A stretch of DNA of 64,000 nt. Source: Nonomuraea helvata. GTDB lineage: Bacteria > Actinomycetota > Actinomycetes > Streptosporangiales > Streptosporangiaceae. The notes beneath the pieces were generated by a model. It saw only the letters and a list, made by a program, of their open reading frames with translations, was not told where the DNA came from and did no database searches. The translations under genes and the position numbers were made by a program. Below are positions 12,436 to 23,000 of the stretch, piece after piece. The DNA lies in contig NZ_BAAAXV010000009.1 in NCBI RefSeq assembly GCF_039535785.1, forward strand, positions 1 to 64,000, written 5' to 3'. Numbering within the stretch: the first letter of the stretch is position 1; each line of letters starts with the position of its first letter.

Positions 12436-12783
12436 CTCGGTCACGGGATCGTGCTCGGCGGCGGCACCGTACTGCTCGGCCTGCTCGCCCTCGCCATGGC
12501 ACTCACCGACCGGGCCTGGCTGACCGCAGCGGCCTACCTCGCGTCCACGGCCGCCAACGGACTGCTGATCGGACGCTGGCAAACCCTCGTCGCGGACTCC
12601 GCCCCCGAGCCCGAACGACCCCGCTGGTTCGCCTTCCAAGGATCATCCTGGGGTGTCGCCCAACCTGTGGTCCCGGGCCTGGCGGCGGCGTTCGGTTCCT
12701 TGGCGGGCACCCCGGGTGCGGGCGCGTTCTGGACCGCGGCCGTCGCCTTCCTGGTGGTGCCCCTCTTCCTCAGCTACTCCTGA
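12436..12783 (+). pseudogene. C-terminal remnant of an MFS transporter
   Basis: About 115 codons encode the last membrane helices of an MFS permease: GIVLGGGTVLLGLLALAMALTD, then the loop QTLVADSAPEPERPRWFAFQGSSWG, then FWTAAVAFLVVPLFLSYS and a stop. The whole N-terminal half is missing, and the reading frame begins exactly where the antisense aminopeptidase remnant stops. A GTG at 12451 could start a short ORF, but it would lack substrate-binding helices. Treated as a relic. Confidence 0.6.
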
Positions 12784-12908
12784 CCCAACGCCGCTCCCAC
12801 GCCGAGCTCGACGGCCGTGCGAACGAGTACGGGCTCATCGCCGCGCTCATCTCTTAGCGTTTTGCCGGCAGTGAGCACGAAGGGTTAATGAACACCGCGT
12901 ATGGTGCT

Positions 12909-12921
12909 GAATACAGTGTTC
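12909..12921. promoter_or_regulatory. Candidate TetR operator, copy 1
   Basis: GAATACAGTGTTC is an imperfect palindrome 17 bp upstream of the TetR gene start. It is identical at 10 of 13 positions to the perfect palindrome at 13582-13594 in front of the downstream ABC gene remnant, which suggests one regulator acting at both. Confidence 0.4.
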
Positions 12922-12938
12922 GGAATCTGGAGGGCTCG

Positions 12939-13511
12939 ATGCCGACAGCTGTGGACCGCAGGGTGCGGCGGACCAGGGAACTCCTTCGCCGCGCCCTGGT
13001 GGAGCTGATCCTGGAGAAGGGCTATGACCGAATCACCGTGCAGGACATCATCGACCGCGCGGACATCGGCCGTTCGACCTTCTATGCGCACTACACCGAC
13101 AAGGACGATCTGCTGCTCAGTAATCTGGAGGAGCTGGCGTCGGCGTTCGAGGAGCACATGGAGCGCCACTTCGCGAGCCGTGCCGAGCCGAATCCGGTAT
13201 TGGCCGCCTTCCAGCATGCCGACCGGCAGCGCGACCTGTACAAGGCGCTGGCCGGCAAGCGGGGTGCGGAGGTGATGCGGGCGGGGCTGCACAGCCGGAT
13301 CAAGGAAGCGATGACACGGCAGATACCCGAGTTCCTGCCGCACCGTGACAGCGCGGTGCCGGTGGACGTAGCCATGGAGTTCTTGCTGACCTCACTGCTC
13401 GGCCTGCTGGTGTGGTGGCTGGACAACGACGTGCCCTACACGGCCGAGGAGATGGCCGATATGTACATGCGGCTCATCGGGCCCGGCGTGCAGGCTGCCT
13501 ACGGAATCTGA
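12939..13511 (+). CDS. TetR/AcrR-family regulator
   Basis: 190 residues. ATG 12939 (MPTAVDRRVRRT) is preferred over the upstream in-frame 12888 because GGAGG lies at the right distance and the family begins here. The N-terminal HTH is clear (LILEKGYDRITVQDIIDRA, then IGRSTFYAHYTDKDDLL). The ligand domain ends with a hydrophobic segment (FLLTSLLGLLVWWL) typical of TetR proteins that control an adjacent ABC exporter. It is followed by the 5' end of just such a gene, now truncated. Likely a repressor of itself and that gene. Confidence 0.88.
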   Translation: MPTAVDRRVRRTRELLRRALVELILEKGYDRITVQDIIDRADIGRSTFYAHYTDKDDLLLSNLEELASAFEEHMERHFASRAEPNPVLAAFQHADRQRDLYKALAGKRGAEVMRAGLHSRIKEAMTRQIPEFLPHRDSAVPVDVAMEFLLTSLLGLLVWWLDNDVPYTAEEMADMYMRLIGPGVQAAYGI

Positions 13512-13581
13512 ACACTTTCGCCGATCTGTTCACTACCGCACTGAACTGCGGTTTCGTCGATTGACCCGGCTTCTCTGTATC

Positions 13582-13594
13582 GAACATTGTGTTC
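13582..13594. promoter_or_regulatory. Candidate TetR operator, copy 2
   Basis: GAACATTGTGTTC, a perfect 5-bp inverted repeat with a 3-bp centre. It lies 33 bp before the GTG of the truncated ABC ATPase gene and just after a TTGACC box at 13561-13566 that could be a -35 element. Confidence 0.4.
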
Positions 13595-13627
13595 TGTAAC
13601 TGACTCGATGTTCTGAAAGGAGGCTCG

Positions 13628-13751
13628 GTGTCCGTCATCAACGTACGTGAGGTCACCAAGACCTACGACACCCCGCAAGGCCCGTTCACGGCACTGCGCT
13701 GCGTCTCGCTCAAGACCGACCCCGGCGAGTTCCTCGCGGTGGTCGGCCGCA
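13628..13751 (+). pseudogene. 5' fragment of an ABC exporter ATPase gene (MacB/LolD type)
   Basis: GTG 13628 follows a strong AGGAGG site. About 41 residues match the start of MacB/LolD-type ATPases (VREVTKTYDTPQGPFTALRCVSL, then PGEFLAVVGR), ending just before the Walker A glycines; the frame then continues into unrelated sequence. The break lies about 80 bp from a hairpin and 130 bp from the tRNA-derived repeat, so the gene lost its remainder next to the island boundary. The promoter, operator and ribosome site are still intact. Confidence 0.75.
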
Positions 13752-13830
13752 CAGCCACAGCGATTACCGACCACACGCGACAGGAGACCGCCCGGACAAG
13801 CCCGACAAAGCACACATCACAACACACGAA

Positions 13831-13866
13831 CGGGCACTCTTTGTCCTCGAATGAGGAGAGTGCCCG
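13831..13866 (-). terminator. Hairpin downstream of the tRNA-Arg fragment, probably the original tRNA terminator
   Basis: A perfect 10-bp stem (CGGGCACTCT / AGAGTGCCCG) with an inner CCTC/GAGG stem. It sits 18 bp beyond the 3' end of the tRNA-derived repeat in the tRNA's direction, as expected for the native terminator before the island inserted. There is no T-tract, which is common in actinobacteria. Confidence 0.55.
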
Positions 13867-13883
13867 CAGCGCAGATCTAGTAC

Positions 13884-13925
13884 GTGCCCCCTGCAGGATT
13901 CGAACCTGCGCACCCGGCTCCGGAG
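13884..13925. repeat. Left 42-bp att repeat (3' part of tRNA-Arg)
   Basis: Identical over 42 bp to 30733-30774. It covers the 3' half of tRNA-Arg(CCG) (T-arm, 3' acceptor, up to the anticodon), but the next bases diverge from tRNA sequence, so this copy is not a functional tRNA. This is the pattern left when an element integrates into a tRNA 3' end. Confidence 0.85.
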
Positions 13926-13999
13926 AAGGTTGCAGATGGTGTCCTCATGCTGCATGTGACCTGCGGAAACGCTAGACCTAGCTCATCAGTATCGATTAC

Positions 14000-14017
14000 G
14001 GCCCACAATGGGCCCAC
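14000..14017. repeat. Paired GGCCCAC motif near left att
   Basis: Two GGCCCAC heptamers 11 bp apart, start to start, 75 bp inside the left att repeat. The same pair with the same spacing and orientation occurs at 30608-30625, and the 18-mers match at 16 of 18 positions. A role as integrase arm-binding sites is inference. Confidence 0.4.
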
Positions 14018-14122
14018 GATCAGGACAGCCACAGTTTGAATGCGTAGAGTCTTCAGGTCGTGACGGATAGCGCTCGGTCTAGCACAACCGTGGTATGCGG
14101 TACGGGCAAAGGGGGGAAGCTC

Positions 14123-15213
14123 CTATGTCCTGTCAAGAGCCGGTGGTGGGCTTGGTACGGGTGCGTTGCCGCGGGTGACGATGCGATAGACGTCGCGAGC
14201 GATGTAGCGCTTGAGGCAGCGCAGGATGTCTTTCTTCGAGAAGCCTTCGCCGGTGCGGCGGGCGGCGTAAGCGCGACTACGTTCGTCATGAGCCAGGCGA
14301 TTGAGGGCGATGATGTACAGGACGTGGGTGGCGTCGCGGTCGCCAGCCCGGTTCAGTGGAAGCGGCGGGTCTGGCCGCTGGAGGCCGGGATCGGTGCGAC
14401 GCAGCACAGGTGGGCGAAGGCCGCCTCGTTGTGCAGCCGGTCGGGGTTGTCCCCAGCAGTGATCAGCAGTTGGGCGGCGGTCTCCGTGCCGATGCCGTGC
14501 TGGGCAATCAGCTCGAGGCGACCAGCGGGGCGAGCTGGGCGTCCAACTCGGCGATCTCCTCGCTCAGGTGCCGGTAACGGCGGGCTAGGCTGCACAGCGC
14601 CGCCTTGGTCGAGGCCGTGACCGCATCCGCCCCGCGGTCAGGCCGCAGCCGCAGACAGGCCGCCACGATAGTGCCCGCAGCACGCCCGGGCCGGCTCAAC
14701 TGCTCGCGCAGTTCGGCCGGGGCGGTCACCAACAGCGCCTTGAGCTGATTCAGCGTGGCTGTGTGCGCTTTGACCGCGCCAGCCCGCGCCGCATGCAGGG
14801 CACGGATGCCCTCCACTCGCCTGTCCCTGGCCTTGGGCACCGCGGCGGCTCGTCCCGCCAGCGCCGCCTCTGCAGCGGCGTAGGCGTCGAGGGGATCGGA
14901 CTTGCCCACCTTGCGCCGGGCCCGTCGATCCGGCCGGTCCACCTCGACCACCTTGACCTGCTGAGCGTGCAGGTAGCGGGCCAGGCACGCACCGTAGCTG
15001 CCGGTGTCCTCCACGCCCACCGACGCGAGTCGGCCCCGAATCTCGTAGCCAGGCCAGTAACTGCGTATACCCCTCACCGGTCGCCGGGGACTCGGCATCG
15101 GCCAGACGCCGCCCGTTCATGAAGATCACCGCGGCGTGGTGCGCCTGTCCATGGGTGTCCACCGCGCCGATGACCCGTGCCTTATCCCTTCTTACCCGCC
15201 ATGCCGCTACCAC
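14123..15213 (-). pseudogene. IS110-family transposase remnant, several frameshifts
   Basis: Consecutive pieces in different minus frames match one IS110 transposase. N-terminal IGAVDTHGQAHHAAVI starts near 15213. Then come GVEDTGSYGACLARYLHAQQV and KSDPLDAYAAAEAAL of the DEDD domain, then LELIAQHGIGTETAAQLLI and the transposase-20-like C-terminal part (GDRDATHVLYIIALNRLAHDE, RRTGEGFSKKDILRCLKRY). At least three frame changes interrupt it, so it is not active. No terminal repeats could be assigned. Confidence 0.75.
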
Positions 15214-15429
15214 CCATCCAGTTCATCCGCCGCTCTCTCACGAACGCATGCACCAACCGGCTGACGGACAACACAGTGATCAGCCACCAGACAAGCACCT
15301 GTCAGGTCACAGCAGCCCACCAGCACGCGTCAACGCAGGAGCTGACCGGGATCGACAGACCCCTTCAAGGCAACGACACCAGTGGGTACACGGGTCAAAC
15401 CCTGAGCGGTCCTACCCATCAAGTCGCAC

Positions 15430-16423
15430 TGTGGGCATACGCCCGCCGAGCAGGAACGGCGCGAGCGTGTATGGCTGCAAGCGGCCGAGTGGTTCGAGGC
15501 CGGGGAGTCGATCAAGACGGTCGCCGCGCGGTTACGGGTGCACGAGATGTCGGTGACCCGCTGGCGTAGGGCCTGGCGTGGGGATGGGACGCAGACGCTG
15601 CTGTCCAAGGGGCCGGTGTCGAAGGAGAAGCTATCGGCACGGCAGTGGAGCGGCTGGAGACCGAGCTTCGGCGCGGGCTGCTGGCCTGGGATATGACGAG
15701 GATCAGTGCTGGACACTGGCCCGGGTCAACACGCTGATCGGGCGGCTGTTCCATATCGGCTACCCCATCGAGGGCGTGGGCAAGTTGCTGCATCGCCACG
15801 GCTGCTCGGTCCGGGTTCCGGTGCGGCGGGCCTTGGAGAGGGACGAGGAGGCTATCGCTGCCTGGGAGGCCGAGGTGTGGCCGGTGGTAAAAGCACCGCG
15901 GCGGACCTGGGCGCCGGTCGGCGCCCGTCCGGTGGTGACGGTACGCGGCAAAGGCTCCGGCCGGGTCAACATGGCCGGCGTCGTGGCCTACCGGGACGGC
16001 GAACGCCCGCACCTGTTCTACCGCCTGCACATCTACCGCGGACGCAAGGGCGAGCCCAAGTCCTTCTCCTGGATCGACTACCGGGACCTGATCGTGGCCA
16101 CCCACCAGTACCTGGGCGCGCCACTGGTCTGGTGCTGGGACAACCTCAACATGCACCTGGCCGGCCAACTCGCCGACTTCGCCGCCGAGAACGCCGAATG
16201 GCTGCGCATCGTCCAGTTACCCGCCTACGCGCCCGAACTGAACCCCGTCGAGGGCATCTGGTCCCTGCTTCGCCGGGCCCTGGCCAACTTCGCCGTCGCC
16301 GACCTGCCTGGACTCGTCCGGATCGTCAAACGCAAGCTGAAGGAGATCCAGTACCGGCCTCATCTGCTCACCGGCTGCCTGACCCAGACTGGACTCACCC
16401 TCGAAACCCCGGCAAACCCGTGA
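15430..16423 (+). pseudogene. IS630-family transposase, frameshifted
   Basis: An N-terminal HTH reads EQERRERVWLQAAEWFEAG and TVAARLRVHEMSVTRWRR. The frame then changes twice between about 15650 and 15700 before the long catalytic part, which includes GKLLHRHGCSVRVPVRRAL, the second DDE motif WCWDNLNMHLAG and the third PELNPVEGIWSLL. The catalytic half is one intact ORF, but its link to the DNA-binding half needs two shifts, so the element is probably dead. A programmed frameshift, known in some IS630 members, would explain only one shift. Confidence 0.75.
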
Positions 16424-16517
16424 CCGACCCTACGAATTCAACCTGTGCAGCTGGGGCCATGATTGAGTTGGCTGTCCCTTAGGCGCACTGATGCAGATGG
16501 CCGAATTGCAGAAGCTT

Positions 16518-16916
16518 TCAACCGTCTCTATGAGTGGCGATAAGTTTCTGCAGCTGCGGGCCGCTCTGCGAAATAAGATGAGGATAATCTCGAATGAGCA
16601 GCTTTGCCACGAGATCGTCAACACTTTCCCTGAGGAGGCTGCTGTTCACGCTGAGAAGCTCTTCACAGATGCCAAGAAAAGACCTGATCACGTCCTTGTC
16701 ATCGTCCTCCTCCACGGCTGGCATAAACACTTCGACAACGACCTCGAGCAGATATTCGAACATACTGACGTAGGTTTCGCCGTCTTGCTCGGCCTCCGCT
16801 TCGAGCGCCTGAATGAATCGTCGCGCAGAGGACATCTTCCAAAGGATCTCCCGAGTTCGCCGGATGAGTTCTTCCAGGCTCACAAACTCGTCGAGATCAA
16901 AGTCGTTCATGGTCAT
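16518..16916 (-). CDS. Putative immunity protein for the upstream RHS toxin
   Basis: 132 residues, acidic in its N-terminal half (DFDLDEFVSLEELI, EAEAEQDGETY, VEEDDDKDVIRSFL), mostly helical in appearance, with no signal peptide or membrane segment. It sits 86 bp downstream of the RHS toxin gene on the same strand and, like the toxin's 3' end, is poorer in GC than the RHS shell. In RHS systems the gene immediately 3' of the toxin domain normally encodes its cognate cytoplasmic inhibitor. Position, size and charge fit; no named immunity family was recognised. ATG 16916 and ATG 16910 are both possible starts. Confidence 0.65.
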   Translation of the reverse strand: MTMNDFDLDEFVSLEELIRRTREILWKMSSARRFIQALEAEAEQDGETYVSMFEYLLEVVVEVFMPAVEEDDDKDVIRSFLGICEELLSVNSSLLRESVDDLVAKLLIRDYPHLISQSGPQLQKLIATHRDG

Positions 16917-17002
16917 CCCCGAGGGAATATTCGCCGAACACCGAAGTGATAGGTCAAGGAGGCATCAGGCCGATGCGCAGGCCCGTTTGATTGGAAGAAT
17001 AA

Positions 17003-20000
17003 TTATACCATTGTCGGCTGGGGTAGCCCGTACTCTTCGCGGAAATAATCGTCCACACATTGATCATTAGCTGCGCAGGCCGCGCTGGTGAGAACGAAGA
17101 GCAGATCACCCAGGACGCCTATCTTTTCGCTTAGCCCGATCATACCGCGGAGGAACCCCGTCGGCTTCCGGCCCGCCCCGGGAACATGATAATTCTTCGC
17201 GTTGGGATTGCGTTCCTGCCCGGGCTGCGGACGGAATTCTTGGCCCGTCACACTCTTGACCGCCTCGGTCTTCATTGTTTTAGCGATAGTGTTATTGAAA
17301 TCCTTCAGTCGATCAGGGTTGGCCCGGAAAAAGCTTATGACATTGGGGTGATATTGTGCGCGATTGAGTACTTGCCAAATCTCTGCGAACTCTTTCGCCG
17401 CATAATATGCGTCGCTTGGCGACAACTTTATTTTACCCTTACTGTGATCCTCCAGGAGTTTGGCTAAGGCGTTAGCCAGCGCTGCCGCTTTGTTTGCATG
17501 ATAAATGCCCTTGATTTTCATGCCGGTTCTGAGTTCAAATTCGAGCGCGGATCCGACCTTGCCGTCTCCGATCACTCCGCCCTTCACCTTGTCCGTCTCG
17601 TAGATCGCGTTCAGCAACGCTTTAAGCTTCTTATTGGTCACCCTGGGCGGCTTGACCGGCTTGTTGGCAACCCACTTGTACCCCCTGATGTGATGCGATT
17701 CGTAGAAAAGTTTACACTTGTCGCTATCTGCGGCCCCACATCCGGGATCTGGCATCGCACCGTAGCCGCCGGAGCCGGCACCAGAGCCGCCGTTACCCAG
17801 CGACGGGTCTGGCTCCTTGATGGCGAGCCACAGCAGGTACAGCGAGAAGTCCTCGGCATCCGGGGAATAATTCTCCATGAATTCCATCTGGGATGCCTCG
17901 CTGGCCTGCCAGAAGTCCTCCATGCCTTCGACGAGAGGGCGTCCGTTCGGCATGATCTTCCAGCCCAGCCGCTCAAGCTCATCCTGTCCGAGCCAGAACT
18001 TCTTTTCGTTCTCCAGCTCGATCACTCGCGCCCAGCTCGGGTCGACGGTAGCGCTGCCGCACGACTGGATATCGCAGGCGATCGCTCCACCTCCGATCTC
18101 TTGTCTGCCACAGCCTCCGATGCACGTTCCGCTGCCGACGGTGTAGTGGCCGGTGGGGTCGGCGCCGGTCATAGGTGAGGCGTTGGCGTAGGTGTAGCGG
18201 TTGGCCTGGACGGAGGGGCTGGGGCTGAGGGTGGCGCTGTCGCGGCTGGTGAAGGTGCCGGTGCCGGGCTGGTACCAGCGGGCGTGCATGTTGACCTTGC
18301 CGGTGTCCGGGTCGGTGTATTCGCCCTGGTAGCCGAGGTTCGTTTTGGCGCCGCTCTGGGCGGTGATGGTGCCGAACGGGTCGTAGGCAGTCGAGGTCTG
18401 CAGGCTGGTGGTGAAGGTGGCCACCAGGTCGCCGTGCAAGTCGCTGAGCGCCGCCACGGCCGCGCCGGTGCCTTCCATAAGGCCGAGCAGCCCGCCGCCG
18501 GGATCGCGGGCGTACTTGGCCTGGACGGTGCCGCTGTTGTCGGTGATGGCGGCCAGGTCGTTGCTCAGCCCGGCGTAGGCGAAGGTCTGCTTGATGGTGC
18601 CGCGGATGCGGCTGGTCATCCGGTTGAGGGCGTCGTAGCTGTAGAGGCTGTCGCCGTCGGCGATGAGCCGGTCGAAGGCGTCGAAGGTGTAGTTCGTGGT
18701 GGCCCCGGCCTTGGTGCTGGTGGCCAGGCTGCCGCGCGGGGTGTAGGTGTAGTCGGTGCCATCGCCGGAGGTCAGGCGGTTGCGCTCGTCGTAGGTGAAC
18801 GTCGCGTTGCCGGCCTTGGTGCGATTGCCTGCGGCGTCCCACTCGTAAGCGGTGACTGCACCGCCGGGGGCGGTCCAGGAGGTGAGTCGGCCGGCGTGGT
18901 CGTAGCCGTAGGTGTTGCTGCCCGCCCCGGCCAGGCCCGTGGTGGTCTTGGTGGTGAGGTTGTCGTCCTTGTCCCAGCCGTAGGTGATCGTGGCGAGCTG
19001 GGCGCCGGAGCCGTTCTTCAGTGTCTGGCTCTTGACCCGGTCCATGTCGTCGTAGTCGAAGGTCTGGGTGCTGGCCGTACCGCTGGTGGCGGTGATGGTC
19101 TTCAACCGGCTGACGGAGTCGTAGCCATAGGTGAGCGTGCGACTGGTGACCGGGTCGGTGGTGGTCTTGAGGCGGTTGGCGCTGTCGTAGGTGAAGGCGG
19201 CGGTGCCGGCGGCGTCGATGCGCTGGGTGGGATTGCCGAGTCCGTCGTAGGTGTACGCGGTCTCTTGGATGGTGCCGCGCGAGACCTCCAGCGGCAGGCC
19301 ACGGTCGTTGTAGTCAACCGTCAGGTCACCGACGGTGGTGCGGCGGCTGGCCAAGTCGTAGCCGAAGGTGCGTTCGGCCGTGGTGGCGCCCCCGCCCGCG
19401 CCACTCTCCTTGGTAAGCCGGCCGAGGTGGTCGAAGGTGCGGTCGGTGCGCACGCCGCCGGGCTGGATGGTGACCGTCAGGTTGCCGGCAGCGTCGTAGA
19501 GGTGGGTCCAGGTGCGGTCGGCCGCGGCCGGGTGCGCGGTAGTCGCCGGTTCAGTCACCGTCTCGGCCAGGCCGAGACTGTTGTAGGTGGTCCAGGTGGC
19601 GTTGCCGCGGCCGTCGGTGAGGCGGGTGGGGGCGCCGGTGGCGTCGTAGCCGAAGCTCGTGGTGATCGACTCGCTCGCGGAGACCGGTTCGACGAGGGAA
19701 GTGGTCCGGCCGAGCGCGTCGTAGGTCTGCCGGGTGAGGTGTCCTTCGGGGGATGTGGCGCTGGTGGGGTTGCCGGCCAAGTCGTAGCCGTAACTGTAGG
19801 TGCGCAACACGTCGCCGGCGGCGTTCAGGTCTTTGCCTGCAGTTTTACGGCCGGCCAGGTCGTATTCGGCGACACTGGCGTTCCCGTTGACGGTGCCGTT
19901 CATCTCGGTGGTCTTGATCAGGCGGCCGCTCAGGTCGTAGTCCATGGTCGTCGTGGCCGCTGGGTCGGTCGCCTTGGTGGTCTCACCGGCCGCGTTGACC

Positions 20001-23000
20001 TCGAAGCTGGTGGCCTTGGTGCCGGTTCCTGAGCCGGGGACGGTCTGCTTGATCAGTCGTCCGGCGTCGTCGTACTCCATGGTGGTGGTGTAGGCGGCGT
20101 TGGCGGGTTTGCGTTCGATCTGGGTGGTGGTGATCTGCCGGCCGAGATCGTCGTAGGTGGCCTCGTTGCGGGCGCCGGTCGGGTCGACGCTGGCGAGTTT
20201 CTCGCCGGCCATGTCGTACTCGCTCACCCAGACGCCGGCGCTCTGGCCGCCGGCGGTGGGGTCGGTGGTGCGGACCTGTCGGCCGAGTTGGTCGTAGTCG
20301 TAGGAGGTGACGTAGCCGCGCGGGTCGGTGGTGGAGATGAGCTGCCCGGCGGCGTCGTAGGCGTAGGAGACTGCCGAGGTGAGGGCGGTGCCGCCAGGTG
20401 GGGTGTAGCTGGGCGCGCCGGCTGGTCAGCTGGCCCGCCTTGTCGAACGTGGAGGTCACGGTGCGGCCCTCGGCGTCCGTCTCGTGGGTCTTGGCACCAA
20501 GCGTGTCGTAGCCGAAGTGGACGGTGGGGCGGGCATCAGCAGCTGTACCGGCCTTATCCACCTTGACCTGCGGACCTGTGGCCTCGACCAGACGTCCCAG
20601 TGCGTCGTAGCGCATCTCGGTGGTGAAGTCGGCCTTGTTGGCGCCGTCGGCGTTGCCGCGCGGATCAGTAGAGGTGATGGCCAGACCGCGGTCGTCATAG
20701 GTAACAGTGGAGACCAGGTCTACGTCGCCGTTTTCGACGGTCGTCTTGGTGACGAGGTTCGTCTTGTTGTAGCCGTACTCGGTGATCTCGGTACGGGTCG
20801 ATCCGGCGCCGGTACGAGCGGCCTTGGTCGTGTTGCCGTTGGCGTCGTAGCTGAAGACCGTCTTGCGGTTCAGGTCGCTGGGGTCGAGGGTTTGCGAGGT
20901 CAGGCGAGCGGCCGCATCGTAGACGTACTCGGTCGTTACCTTTCCGCCGCCTGTAACCAGCTTGATCTGGTTGCCTGCGGCGTCGTAGGCGTGATCCTCC
21001 AGAACCACATCGCGTGCAGCGGTGGTGGAGCCGTTCAGCTTGACAGCGGAAGCGGTCTTCTGGGCCAGCAGGTTGTTGTCGAAGTAGGTGAACGTGGTCT
21101 TACGGCCCATGGCATCAGAGTGCGCGGCCAGGCGACCGCCGGGATCATAGCTGAACGACTCCAGCACCACGTCCTTGGCCGGCTGCGGGTTGACCGGGCT
21201 ACCGGTCCACCCCTTCAGTGTCTTCGACGCCAGCTCACCACGCTTGCTGTAGCCGTATTCGACGACCGCACCCTTGGTGTCGGTCACCGTTGCCAAGCTG
21301 CCGATGGTGTCCCAGCTCTGGCGGACGACACCGCCCTCGGGGTCGGTGGCGGTTTCGACTCGGCCGTGGGTGTCGTAGGTGTAGACGGTGGCGCGCTCGG
21401 CGTCTCCACCGGTCAGGTCGCTGATGGTCTCGCTGAGCCTGTTGCCGTCCGGGTCATAGCCGTACGTGGTGCGCTTGGTGTGAGTGACGCCGGACACCTC
21501 GTTCTTCACGCCCGGCTCGGTCTGCGTTGCCACTCGCCCGACTTCGTCGTAGGTGATGGCGGTCTTGACCCCATCCGGATGGGCCTGCGACACCTCCGAC
21601 TTCTCCCGCAGCCGACCCAGCGCGTCGTAACTCAGCTTGACCAAGAGGCCCTCAGGATTACGCTGCTCGGCCAAATCACCGGCCGCGGTGTAGGCGTAGG
21701 TGGTCTCGTTGCCTTTGAGGTCCTTGGCTGACTTCATTAAGCCCGCGGGCATGGCGCCGCCGCCGACCGCGGGCTCGGTACCGTCGGTGTAGACCTTGCT
21801 CGCGCTGCGACCGGTCGGGAAATCTTCCGTGGCCGCGGTGGTGACCTTGATCTCTTCGCCGAAGGCGTTGTGAAGCCACGAGGTCTGATACGTGTCATCT
21901 GTCGGCGACGCCGACCGTGCATCCCGGCGGGCGGTCTGCAGATCGTTGCGCGGGTTGAACGGATTGTCTGCATCGATGAAGTAGCTGGAGTACTCCATCG
22001 AGCAGTTCACGCCAGTCTTACGGCAGGTCTTCTTCGACAGCAGGTTCCCGCGCGCGTCGTAGGCGAACTCGACCACGTTGTTGTTGGGGTCGAACACCTT
22101 GGCTGGGTATCCGCCGACGTCATAGGCCCACTTCGTGGTCGCCCCCACCTGGTCGCTCTGTGATACCGCCCGGTTACCGCGCTGTGCGTCGCTGACGTAG
22201 GTGACGATGCCATTGGCCGGATCCGTCACCGTCACGGTGGCGAAGGTGGAGATGGTGGTCTGCTTGGCATAGACCGGCTCCGACAACGTCCACTTGCCGC
22301 CGTTGGCGTCAACGTGCGTCACCAGACGGCCACCGTCGGCGGCGTAGGTGTTGTCCGCGTTCACTCGCCCCGACGGCAGCGTGACCTTGGTCAGCTGCGG
22401 CTGGGGGTTGCGTGCGGCGTAGTGCCGCTGGACTGTTGGCGCGCCAAGGGGCTTGCCGTAGACCGCGACTTCATCGATGTCGCCGTTGAACGGGAACGCC
22501 TTGGTCGTGGTGGTGCTGGACGGCCAGGCTGTGCTTGCGTAGCCGGAGCCGATCCGGGTCTCCCATTGGTCGCCGTGCTTGATCTCGCCAGCCAGGGTGC
22601 CGACCTGTGCGCCGTCCAGGTAGAGCGTCTGGGTGTCCTTGTGACCTGACAGCACCACGTGGTGCCAGGCTCCGTTGTTCACCGTGGTGGCAGAGGTGAT
22701 GGGCGTGTGGGCGCCGGTGTAGAACTGGGCGCGGAGTTTGCCGTCGGTGCCTACATACGCCACCGGTGTGAACGCCGACGGGGTGTTGTCCGCGGAGTTC
22801 TGCATCCCGATGATCGTGCCGGAAGTGGTGGTCTTGAACCATGCCTCCACTGCGAGCTCGCCGCCCTGGCCGCTGATCGTCGAACGCGGCAGCTGCACGA
22901 AGGTGGAGGTCGCGGCACCCTTGAACCGCATCGCCACGTCCGGCGACCCGCCGAGCGCGCCCTGGACCCCGACCCCGAGATCGGCCGGCGTGGTGCCGGT

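Noticed and set aside
13884..13975. A second tRNA-Arg gene
   Set aside because: Only the 3' half matches; the 5' acceptor and D-arm sequences are absent, so it is an att remnant.
16491..16949. Plus-strand 152-residue ORF
   Set aside because: Antisense to the putative immunity gene, which has better composition, position and orientation relative to the RHS toxin.
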